Below are positions 1 through 5,893 of a stretch of DNA of 7,320 nucleotides, piece after piece. This DNA is from Leptospirales bacterium. Its GTDB lineage: Bacteria; Spirochaetota; Leptospiria; Leptospirales; Leptonemataceae. Numbering within the stretch: position 1 is the first letter of the stretch; every line of letters starts with the position of its first letter. Position numbers and translations under genes: made by a program. The notes under the pieces are model-generated. The model was given only the letters and a program-made list of their open reading frames with translations. It searched no databases and was not told the origin of the DNA. The stretch spans positions 1 to 7,320 of the forward strand of contig JABAAI010000049.1 of assembly GCA_014238825.1 (NCBI GenBank). The letters are read 5' to 3'.

Positions 1-4
1 TTCA

Positions 5-19
5 GAAAGAAAATCTTTC
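5..19. repeat. short inverted repeat upstream of mdh
   Basis: A perfect 6-bp inverted repeat (GAAAGA, 3-nt A loop, TCTTTC) lies at the left edge and is followed by a short T-containing stretch (GTTTGT). It could be the end of a weak terminator for a gene left of the window. The stem is AT-rich and no strong U-tract follows, so chance is a real alternative. Confidence 0.2.
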
Positions 20-60
20 GTTTGTAAATTGCAGTAATGTATCAAAAAATATAAAATATC

Positions 61-89
61 TTGACTGCAAGCACTTGTGAATTTAACTA
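61..89 (+). promoter_or_regulatory. putative sigma70-type promoter of mdh
   Basis: TTGACT (61-66) matches the -35 consensus at five of six positions. After a 17-nt spacer comes TAACTA (84-89), a weak -10. Transcription would start near 95-97, leaving a leader of about 20 nt before the mdh ATG at 118. The nine bases TATCTTGAC (57-65) recur exactly at the -35 box of the lipoyl gene. The assignment rests on consensus matching only. Confidence 0.4.
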
Positions 90-117
90 GTTTCCTAATG
101 AGTATAGAGTTCAAGAT

Positions 118-1065
118 ATGAAAACTAAAAAAATTGCTTTAATTGGTGCGGGTCAGATAGGTGGCACTCTTGCTTTGCTTGCGGGGCAGAAAGAACTTGG
201 AGATATTGTCCTCTTTGATGTAATGGAGGGAACGCCTCAGGGAAAGGCTTTGGATCTCTATCAAAGTACGTCTATTGAAGGTTGGAATACTAAATATAAA
301 GGAACTAATGATTACAAAGATATAGAGGGTGCAGATATCTGTATTGTGACTGCGGGTCTTGCTCGTAAACCAGGGATGAGCCGCGATGATCTGGTAAATA
401 CAAATTCTAAAATTATTAAACAAGTGGCCGAAGGTATTAGAGAGCATGCGCCATCAGCCTTTGTTATTGTAATTACAAATCCTCTGGATGCGATGGTCTA
501 TGTGATGCACAAAGTGACAGGTTTTCCTAAAGAGAGAGTTCTGGGGATGGCTGGTGTTTTGGATTCTGCTCGTTTTAGGACTTTCATTGCTATGGAAACA
601 GGTGTAAGTGTGGAAGATATAACAGCCTTCGTTTTGGGAGGACATGGTGATACTATGGTGCCACTACCACGCTACTCAACAATAGCAGGAATTTCGCTTA
701 TGGATTATCCTGGTCTTAGTAAAGATAAAATTGATGCAATAGTTCAAAGGACACGCGATGGAGGTGGTGAAATTGTTAATCTTCTTAAAAATGGCTCTGC
801 TTTCTATGCTCCTGCAGCTTCTGCTATTGCGATGGCTGAAGCGATTTTAAAGGATCAGAGGAGGATTTTTCCCTGTGCTGTTTTATGTTCAGGAGAGTAT
901 GGCCATGATGGTATTTTTATCGGAGTTCCTGCACTATTAGGAGCTGGTGGAGTGGAAAAAATAATTGAAGTTAAACTTAGTCCAGAAGAAAATGATGCAT
1001 TATCAAAATCAGTAGATGCTGTGCTTTCAGTTATGAAGATTGTAAATGAAAGTGGTCTTTTATGA
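118..1065 (+). CDS. mdh: malate dehydrogenase (NAD+, LDH-like type)
   Basis: This TCA-cycle enzyme interconverts (S)-malate and oxaloacetate with NAD+/NADH in the cytoplasm. The protein has 315 residues, close to the family norm of about 320. The Rossmann loop GAGQIGG is at 10-16, and Asp34 at the end of the second strand indicates NAD rather than NADP. The active-site loop ARKPGMSRDD (82-91) carries the two substrate arginines (R83, R89). Arg at 83, where lactate dehydrogenases have Gln, points to malate. Further catalytic elements are N121, D149 and R152 in LDSARFR, and H176 in GGHGD. The sequence is of the alphaproteobacterial LDH-like MDH type, not the E. coli type. The Shine-Dalgarno is weak (AGAG at 106-109). 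In many alphaproteobacteria mdh is followed by sucCD; here a TrhA-type membrane protein gene follows after 55 nt. The reading frame appears intact. Confidence 0.97.
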   Translation: MKTKKIALIGAGQIGGTLALLAGQKELGDIVLFDVMEGTPQGKALDLYQSTSIEGWNTKYKGTNDYKDIEGADICIVTAGLARKPGMSRDDLVNTNSKIIKQVAEGIREHAPSAFVIVITNPLDAMVYVMHKVTGFPKERVLGMAGVLDSARFRTFIAMETGVSVEDITAFVLGGHGDTMVPLPRYSTIAGISLMDYPGLSKDKIDAIVQRTRDGGGEIVNLLKNGSAFYAPAASAIAMAEAILKDQRRIFPCAVLCSGEYGHDGIFIGVPALLGAGGVEKIIEVKLSPEENDALSKSVDAVLSVMKIVNESGLL

Positions 1066-1099
1066 TATTTTCTTGTCTTAAAGCTATCCTTGTTAATTT

Positions 1100-1112
1100 A
1101 GGAGAAAGAAAG
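1100..1112 (+). promoter_or_regulatory. distant Shine-Dalgarno-like sequence before trhA
   Basis: AGGAGAAAG is the best Shine-Dalgarno match near any start in this window, but AGGAG (1100-1104) ends 16 nt before the ATG at 1121, beyond the usual 5-9 nt. No alternative start codon lies in frame between it and the ATG: the codons read back to a TAA at 1094-1096. Either the spacing is unusual, or the weaker purine run around 1108-1112 is used. Confidence 0.35.
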
Positions 1113-1120
1113 ACCATCTA

Positions 1121-1801
1121 ATGGGTTTTGTTAGCAGTATTAAAAATGATCTAAAGAAGAAGGCAAAGTTTTTAGCAGTTCCTTACTCTTTTTTAGTTGA
1201 AGAAATTTTGCACAGTATAAGCCATGCAGTTGGCTTTATCTTAAGTATAGTGGCACTTGCTGTTTTATCTGCATTTGCTTCAGTCTATGGAAATGCTTGG
1301 CATGTTGTTAGTTATTCTATATTTGGAGGCTGTCTTGTTTTGTTGTACTTGGTCTCTACTCTCTATCACGGAGCCCATAATAAAAGATTAAAAAGCGTAC
1401 TTCAAATAATTGATAGGTCAGTCATTTATTTGCTAATAGGTGGTAGTTATACTCCTTTTACTTTGGTTTTAAGAGGAGGGTGGGGATGGAGTATTTTTGG
1501 TGTTATCTGGGGCCTTGCCATTCTTGGTATTGCACTTACTTGCATTTCTCATCGAAAGTTTAGAGTTGTCTGTTATTCCCTCTATCTTATAATGGGTTGG
1601 TTATGCCTAATGATAATGCATGAATTATATGCTGTTATCTCCTCGCTTAGCTTGTTTTTTCTTATTCTGGGTGGTTTGTTCTATACCGTCGGTTTTATTT
1701 TCTATTCTTGGGAAAAATTAGCTTACAACCATCTGATTTGGCATATGTTTGTTATTATTGGTAGTATTTTGCATTTTTTTGCAGTCCTATATTTGCTGTA
1801 A
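1121..1801 (+). CDS. trhA: hemolysin III / TrhA (YqfA) family seven-helix membrane protein
   Basis: This is a 226-residue integral membrane protein of the hemolysin III branch of the PAQR/CREST superfamily. About seven hydrophobic segments are visible after a basic N-terminus: roughly 32-53, 60-80, 98-116, 122-141, 149-169, 174-196 and 205-225. The family metal-site signature is present: EE (27-28) with HSISH (31-35), STLYH (S79, H83), D98 in DRSVIYLL, and H204/H208 in the final NHLIWH motif. Superfamily members hold a Ser/Asp/His metal site and some are lipid hydrolases. Bacterial members have been linked to membrane-lipid homeostasis, and the 'hemolysin' label comes from a Bacillus protein, so haemolytic activity should not be assumed. 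The gene lies 55 nt after mdh with no clear terminator or promoter between, so co-transcription is plausible. The function in this organism is unknown. Confidence 0.9.
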   Translation: MGFVSSIKNDLKKKAKFLAVPYSFLVEEILHSISHAVGFILSIVALAVLSAFASVYGNAWHVVSYSIFGGCLVLLYLVSTLYHGAHNKRLKSVLQIIDRSVIYLLIGGSYTPFTLVLRGGWGWSIFGVIWGLAILGIALTCISHRKFRVVCYSLYLIMGWLCLMIMHELYAVISSLSLFFLILGGLFYTVGFIFYSWEKLAYNHLIWHMFVIIGSILHFFAVLYLL

Positions 1802-1880
1802 AATTTAGCATCGTAATTTCTTTGATAAATAAGTTAAGTTCTCTATATTTATTTTACACTCAGTATATTCTGAAAGTATC

Positions 1881-1901
1881 TTGACAATCAATTATAGTCA
1901 A
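1881..1901. promoter_or_regulatory. imperfect 21-bp palindrome over the -35 box (candidate operator)
   Basis: The arms TTGAC (1881-1885) and GTCAA (1897-1901) are perfect complements, and the bases between them also pair around position 1891. In total 8 of 10 positions per half are symmetric. It overlaps the -35 hexamer and the spacer, a typical place for a dimeric repressor to bind. AT-rich sequence yields such symmetry by chance fairly often, and no regulator gene is visible nearby. Confidence 0.25.
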
Positions 1902-1910
1902 ATTTTTATA
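1881..1910 (+). promoter_or_regulatory. putative promoter of the lipoyl-domain gene
   Basis: A perfect TTGACA -35 (1881-1886) is followed by an AT-rich -10 region. TTTATA at 1905-1910, with an 18-nt spacer, is the best-placed hexamer; TATACA at 1907-1912 is a better match but needs a 20-nt spacer. Either choice places transcription start about 2-6 nt before the ATG at 1922, so the mRNA would be leaderless or nearly so. Confidence 0.45.
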
Positions 1911-1921
1911 CAATTAGTCTA

Positions 1922-2164
1922 ATGTCGTTTTTACTTCCCTTACACGTTCCTGATATAGGTGATGCTAAAAATATAGAGTTGGTTGCTTGGTACGTCTCAG
2001 AAGGAGATACTGTAAATGAGGGCCAAGAGCTGTGTGAACTAGTGACAGATAAAGCGGCTTTTCCACTAGAAGCACCCCATAATGGCATTATTGCAGAAAT
2101 TGTCAAAAAAAAAGGTGATGTGGTTAGTGTGGGTGAGGTCCTAGTTCACTTAAAAAAAACATAA
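1922..2164 (+). CDS. free-standing lipoyl-domain protein
   Basis: The protein has 80 residues and consists of one complete lipoyl/biotinyl domain with nothing else attached. The order is as in the lipoyl domains of 2-oxoacid dehydrogenase E2 subunits: VPDIGD near the N-terminus (9-14), a GDTVNEGQ turn (28-35), the attachment hairpin VTDKAAF (41-47) with K44 as the expected lipoylated lysine, then NG (54-55) and KKGDVVSVGEVL (63-74). TDKA around the lysine indicates lipoate; biotin carriers have MKM. It is too short for, and unlike, glycine-cleavage H protein, and has no E1/E3-binding or acyltransferase domain, so it must act in trans as a swinging-arm carrier. Its partner enzyme is unknown. 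Proximity to methylmalonyl-CoA mutase suggests a propionyl-CoA-forming 2-oxoacid dehydrogenase, but that is inference. No Shine-Dalgarno precedes the ATG, and no other start is available. Confidence 0.88.
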   Translation: MSFLLPLHVPDIGDAKNIELVAWYVSEGDTVNEGQELCELVTDKAAFPLEAPHNGIIAEIVKKKGDVVSVGEVLVHLKKT

Positions 2165-2250
2165 GCTTCATCTCTCTTGTGTATTCTGTATGTCCTTTAG
2201 TCTTTTGTATGGAAGTTATCTGTATTTATAGCTGAATATTTTGAAATTAC

Positions 2251-2281
2251 TTGACAAAAGAGGCTATATATTTTTTATCCT
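2251..2281 (+). promoter_or_regulatory. putative promoter of the ahcY-mutase operon
   Basis: A perfect TTGACA (2251-2256) is followed by a weak -10 in 2274-2281 (TTTATC at 17 nt or TATCCT at 19 nt spacing). Upstream, ATATTTTGAAA resembles ATATTCTGAAA found the same distance before the lipoyl gene's -35 box. The leader before the ahcY ATG would be about 25 nt, too short for an S-adenosylhomocysteine riboswitch. Confidence 0.42.
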
Positions 2282-2295
2282 TAATTGTACATCCT

Positions 2296-2305
2296 CTAGG
2301 TTCTG
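2296..2305 (+). repeat. decamer CTAGGTTCTG before ahcY (copy 1)
   Basis: This decamer lies 6 nt upstream of the ahcY ATG and is identical to a copy 2 nt upstream of the mutase GTG. Its AGG could serve as a weak Shine-Dalgarno core, with 11 nt to the ATG. Only two copies are seen, so a shared translation signal and coincidence are both open. Confidence 0.35.
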
Positions 2306-2311
2306 AAAGAC

Positions 2312-3613
2312 ATGAAATTATTAGAAAAAGAACAAGCATATAAAGTTAAGGATTTATCTTTGGCTAGTTGGGGGCGTGAAGAAATTATATTAGCAGAGCA
2401 GGAAATGCCGGGTCTTATGGCCCTATCTAAGGAATACGGAAGCAAGAAGCCACTTAAAGGGGCTCGTATCGCGGGCTCTTTGCACATGACAATTCAGACG
2501 GCAGTTTTAATTGAAGTTTTGATGGAGTTGGGTGCTGAGATTCGCTGGGCATCCTGTAATATTTTTAGTACGCAGGATCATGCTGCTGCAGCCTTAGCCA
2601 AAGAAGGTGTCCCAATTTTTGCTTGGAAAGGGATGACAGAAGAGGAATATTGGTGGTCTCAGGAAGAGACGCTCAAATTTGACGATGGTCCTAATATGAT
2701 TTTGGATGACGGTGGTGATTTAACTGCGTGGGTGCATAAGCATCATCGTGACTTATTGCCAAATATTAGAGGTATCACGGAAGAAACAACCACTGGTGTT
2801 GCCCAGCTTAGGCGAATGCTAGAAAGTGGTGAATTGGCAATCCCTGCAATGAACGTGAATAATTCGGTAACAAAATCTAAGTTTGATAATCTTTATGGTT
2901 GTCGCGAGTCCTTGGCTGATGGAATTAAGCGCGCCACTGATATCATGATGGCGGGTAAAGTCGCTGTAGTCTGTGGTTATGGTGATGTTGGTAAAGGATC
3001 GGCAGCTTCTTTAAAAGGTGCTGGAGCAAAAGTAGTAGTAACTGAGGTTGATCCTATTTGTGCCTTGCAAGCAAGCATGGAGGGATATGAGGTCGGTTTA
3101 ATGGACGAGTGGGCCTCTAAGGCGGATATTTTTGTAACGGCAACTGGTAATCTCGATGTTATTACCCTAGAGCATATGGAGCAGATGAAGGACGGAGCTA
3201 TTGTTTGTAATATAGGTCATTTTGATACTGAGATTCAAGTTTCTAGGTTAAAAAAATCATCAGATATTAGGCATACAGTAATCAAAGCGCAAGTTGATAA
3301 ATATACTTTTCCTACTAATAGAAGCATTATTCTTTTAGCAGAGGGGCGTTTGGTGAATCTCGGTTGTGCTACTGGACATCCTAGCTTTGTAATGTCTAGT
3401 AGCTTCACAAATCAAGTCCTAGCCCAAATAGAAATGTTTCAAAATAGATATGAATTAGGAATTCATATCTTACCAAAATTATTAGATGAAAAAGTTGCGA
3501 ATCTTCATCTTGCTAAAACTGGTTCAAAACTAACTAAGTTAAGACCAGAGCAAGCCGATTACATTGGCGTTTCTGTCGATGGTCCTTATAAACATACAAA
3601 TTATCGCTACTAG
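2312..3613 (+). CDS. ahcY: adenosylhomocysteinase (S-adenosyl-L-homocysteine hydrolase)
   Basis: The enzyme reversibly splits S-adenosylhomocysteine into adenosine and homocysteine in the cytoplasm, removing the inhibitory product of SAM-dependent methylation; it uses tightly bound NAD+. At 433 residues it is full length. Visible motifs include H58 in AGSLHMT, the STQDHAAAA block (86-94), LDDGGD (131-136), EETTTG (157-162) with E158, K188, D192, N193 and C197 in the SVTKSKFDNLYGC block, the NAD loop GYGDVGKG (222-229), E245 in TEVDP, and the C-terminal K427/Y431 pair that reaches the partner subunit's NAD. It lacks the roughly 40-residue insert after LDDGGD seen in many bacterial, including typical alphaproteobacterial, enzymes, so it resembles the animal and Legionella short form. 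Translation starts at ATG without a strong Shine-Dalgarno. It ends in TAG 8 nt before the mutase, so the two are co-transcribed. Confidence 0.98.
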   Translation: MKLLEKEQAYKVKDLSLASWGREEIILAEQEMPGLMALSKEYGSKKPLKGARIAGSLHMTIQTAVLIEVLMELGAEIRWASCNIFSTQDHAAAALAKEGVPIFAWKGMTEEEYWWSQEETLKFDDGPNMILDDGGDLTAWVHKHHRDLLPNIRGITEETTTGVAQLRRMLESGELAIPAMNVNNSVTKSKFDNLYGCRESLADGIKRATDIMMAGKVAVVCGYGDVGKGSAASLKGAGAKVVVTEVDPICALQASMEGYEVGLMDEWASKADIFVTATGNLDVITLEHMEQMKDGAIVCNIGHFDTEIQVSRLKKSSDIRHTVIKAQVDKYTFPTNRSIILLAEGRLVNLGCATGHPSFVMSSSFTNQVLAQIEMFQNRYELGIHILPKLLDEKVANLHLAKTGSKLTKLRPEQADYIGVSVDGPYKHTNYRY

Positions 3614-3619
3614 GTTCTG
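3610..3619 (+). repeat. decamer CTAGGTTCTG before the mutase (copy 2)
   Basis: The second copy of the decamer at 2296-2305. Here it overlaps the last sense codon and TAG stop of ahcY and ends 2 nt before the GTG start of the mutase. AGG (3612-3614) is 7 nt from the GTG, a proper Shine-Dalgarno distance. Confidence 0.35.
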
Positions 3620-3621
3620 GA

Positions 3622-5790
3622 GTGCGCAGAGATTTTAGTAAAATAGATTATCAAAAACCTCAGCTCCAAAGTGCTAATTGGGGAGGCTTTGCAAATGAGG
3701 GTGAATCTCAAGCTGAGCCTTGGCAGACTCCAGAAAATATCCCTGTAAAATCAGTCTATAGTGCCAAAGACTTGGAGGGGATGGAGCATCTCCACTATGC
3801 AGCAGGACTAGCACCCTATTTACGTGGCCCATATTCTACAATGTATGTAACAAGACCTTGGACAATTCGTCAATATGCAGGTTATTCTACTGCAGAGGAG
3901 TCAAATGCTTTTTATAGACGAAACTTGGCGTCAGGTCAAAAGGGCTTGTCAGTGGCTTTTGATTTACCAACTCACCGTGGTTATGATTCCGATCACAAGA
4001 GAGTCGTGGGTGATGTTGGTAAGGCAGGCGTTGCTATTGATTCTATTCTTGATATGGAGCTTTTGTTTCATCGCATCCCTTTAGGTGAGGTTTCTGTTTC
4101 CATGACTATGAACGGAGCTGTTATACCTATTATGGCCTTCTATATTGTAGCTGCTATGGAGCAAAATGTGTCTCTAGAAAAACTGAGTGGTACAATTCAA
4201 AATGATATTTTGAAAGAGTTTATGGTTCGTAATACTTACATCTATCCGCCAAGCCCTTCTATGCGTATCGTAGGGGATATCTTTGCCTATACAGCCAAGC
4301 ACATGCCACGTTTTAATTCGATCAGTGTTTCAGGATATCATATCCAAGAAGCAGGGGCAAGCAGTGATTTGGAATTAGCATATACTCTAGCCGACGGTAT
4401 GGAGTATTTACGAACTGGCCTAGAAGCTGGGCTTGAGATTGATCAGTTTGCTGGACGGATTTCTTTTTTCTGGGGCATTGGAATGAATTTTTTTATGGAA
4501 ATTGCTAAGATGCGAGCCGCTCGTATTTTATGGGCTAAAATTGTAAAGAGTTTTGGGGCCAAACAAGATAAATCACTTATTCTACGCGCCCACTGCCAGA
4601 CATCTGGTTGGAGTCTTACAGAGCAGAGTCCATTTAATAATATCGTCAGAACTTGTACGGAGGCTCATAGTGCTATTTTTGGTCATACCCAATCCTTGCA
4701 CACGAATGCCCTAGACGAAGCGATTGCATTACCCAGTGATTTTAGTGCTCGCATAGCTCGTAATACTCAATTGTACCTTCAAAAAGAGAGCGATAGTTGT
4801 CGTGCTATTGATCCGTGGGGTGGTTCTTATTACGTGGAGTACCTAACGCATTCACTTGCTCAACGGGCTTGGCAACTGATTTTAGAAGTAGAAGAGGCCG
4901 GTGGGATGACAAAGGCAATCAATAGTGGCTTACCAAAAATGCGAATAGAAGAAGCGGCTACCCGTAAGCAAGGTCGAATAGATGCTAAGGAAGATAGAAT
5001 TATAGGTATAAATTGTTTTAGAGATGAGGCCGGAGATGAAGCCATGATGAAGGGGATGGAATTGCGAGAGATTGATAATAGCTCTGTTCGTCTAGCTCAG
5101 GAAGAAAGGCTTAAAAAGCTGAAAAAGGAGCGTAATTCTAAAGCAGTAACAGACGCTTTGCTTGCTATTACACACTGTGCCGAAAAAAAGGGGAGTGGAA
5201 ATCTTCTAGAACTTGCGGTTGATGCCGCTAAAAAAAGGGCGACATTAGGAGAAATATCTTATGCTATGGAGAAAGTTTTTGGTCGCTATAAATCTTCAAA
5301 TATAGGCCCTTCAGGAGTCTATGCTTCGGTTATGGAAAAAAATACTAGCTTTAAAAACGTTTTGAAATTAAGCCAAAATTTTTATGACAAGAATGGCCGC
5401 CGTCCGCGGATTCTAGTCGCTAAGATGGGGCAGGATGGACACGATAGGGGCGCACGAGTTATTGCTACTGGCTTTGCGGATATGGGCTTCGATGTTGATT
5501 TAGCTAGCCTTTTTCAAACACCACGTGAAATTGCGCTTCAGGCAATAGAAAACGATGTTCATGTTCTGGGTATTTCTAGTCTGGCTGCCGGTCATAAAAC
5601 ACTAATACCACAGCTAATTGATTGCCTGAAAGAACTAGAGCGGAGTGATATGCTTGTTGTTATTGGAGGGGTGATTCCCAAGGGAGATTATGATTTTCTT
5701 TATAAGACGGGTGTTAAGAGTATTTTTGGCCCAGCAACTCCCGTTGTTGATGCAGCAGAGGAAGTTCTAAAAGCTCTAGGGGGTACATAG
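3622..5790 (+). CDS. scpA: methylmalonyl-CoA mutase, single-chain, B12-dependent
   Basis: This adenosylcobalamin enzyme interconverts (R)-methylmalonyl-CoA and succinyl-CoA, the last step of propionyl-CoA breakdown. The 722 residues hold both parts: the TIM-barrel catalytic domain (about 45-560) and the B12-binding domain (about 593-720). Catalytic residues are recognisable by motif: Y85 in RQYAGY, R203 in MVRNTYIYPP, Y239/H240 in SGYH and Q326 in QTSGWSLT. The Y85/R203 pair indicates methylmalonyl-CoA rather than isobutyryl-CoA. The cobalamin signature is DGHDRG (605-610) with ligand H607, followed by SSLAAGH (652-658) and GGVIP (682-686). The length fits homodimeric enzymes; no small subunit, MeaB chaperone or epimerase gene lies in the window. 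The GTG start is forced: in this frame a TAA lies at 3589-3591, and the next ATG (residue 54) would cut into conserved sequence. It lies 8 nt after ahcY, and translational coupling is likely. Confidence 0.98.
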   Translation: MRRDFSKIDYQKPQLQSANWGGFANEGESQAEPWQTPENIPVKSVYSAKDLEGMEHLHYAAGLAPYLRGPYSTMYVTRPWTIRQYAGYSTAEESNAFYRRNLASGQKGLSVAFDLPTHRGYDSDHKRVVGDVGKAGVAIDSILDMELLFHRIPLGEVSVSMTMNGAVIPIMAFYIVAAMEQNVSLEKLSGTIQNDILKEFMVRNTYIYPPSPSMRIVGDIFAYTAKHMPRFNSISVSGYHIQEAGASSDLELAYTLADGMEYLRTGLEAGLEIDQFAGRISFFWGIGMNFFMEIAKMRAARILWAKIVKSFGAKQDKSLILRAHCQTSGWSLTEQSPFNNIVRTCTEAHSAIFGHTQSLHTNALDEAIALPSDFSARIARNTQLYLQKESDSCRAIDPWGGSYYVEYLTHSLAQRAWQLILEVEEAGGMTKAINSGLPKMRIEEAATRKQGRIDAKEDRIIGINCFRDEAGDEAMMKGMELREIDNSSVRLAQEERLKKLKKERNSKAVTDALLAITHCAEKKGSGNLLELAVDAAKKRATLGEISYAMEKVFGRYKSSNIGPSGVYASVMEKNTSFKNVLKLSQNFYDKNGRRPRILVAKMGQDGHDRGARVIATGFADMGFDVDLASLFQTPREIALQAIENDVHVLGISSLAAGHKTLIPQLIDCLKELERSDMLVVIGGVIPKGDYDFLYKTGVKSIFGPATPVVDAAEEVLKALGGT

Positions 5791-5893
5791 AGTGATCTTA
5801 AAATAAAATTTGAGATATTTGGATATAATACTGATGCTAGATTTGTATATGAGAAAGTTTATTTACTCTACTTTTAGTGCTTAGCAAAGATAA
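5791..5893. other. convergent intergenic gap
   Basis: This is the space between the ends of two convergent genes, where a bidirectional terminator would be expected. The only complementary arms I found (TGCTA at 5833-5837 and TAGCA at 5882-5886) are five bases long and over 40 nt apart. I see no convincing hairpin with a T-tract on either strand. Confidence 0.5.

Noticed and set aside
1..80. Possible C-terminus of a plus-strand gene entering from the left
   Set aside because: Frames stop at about 27, 36 and 80, but none shows recognisable residues, and 80 bases are too few to support a call.
139..645. Minus-strand open frames opposite mdh (139-447 and 454-645)
   Set aside because: They lie wholly inside a confidently identified gene, have no recognisable domain and are rich in residues expected from reading mdh backwards.
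1922..2164. Biotin carboxyl carrier protein as an alternative identity for the 80-residue protein
   Set aside because: The attachment lysine sits in TDKA, the lipoyl signature, whereas biotin carriers have MKM. The N-terminal VPDIGD also matches E2 lipoyl domains.
2165..2311. S-adenosylhomocysteine or other riboswitch upstream of ahcY
   Set aside because: The gap is AT-rich without the GC-rich conserved core of SAH riboswitches, and the predicted leader after the TTGACA promoter is only about 25 nt.
1906..2487. Minus-strand open frames opposite the lipoyl gene and the start of ahcY (1906-2106, 2296-2487)
   Set aside because: Both overlap well-identified genes and show no family motif; they are shadow frames.
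3875..5045. Open frames inside the mutase (3875-4084 plus, 4860-5045 minus)
   Set aside because: They are fully contained in a conserved coding region, with no domain and no start signal.
3622..5790. Isobutyryl-CoA or ethylmalonyl-CoA mutase as an alternative for the large enzyme
   Set aside because: The substrate-defining Tyr (RQYAGY) and Arg (MVRNTY) of methylmalonyl-CoA mutase are both present, and the whole sequence follows that family.
5824..5829. Perfect TATAAT in the convergent gap
   Set aside because: No -35-like hexamer lies about 17 nt upstream, and a plus-strand transcript from here would only run antisense to the kinase-like gene. Such hexamers are common in AT-rich spacers.
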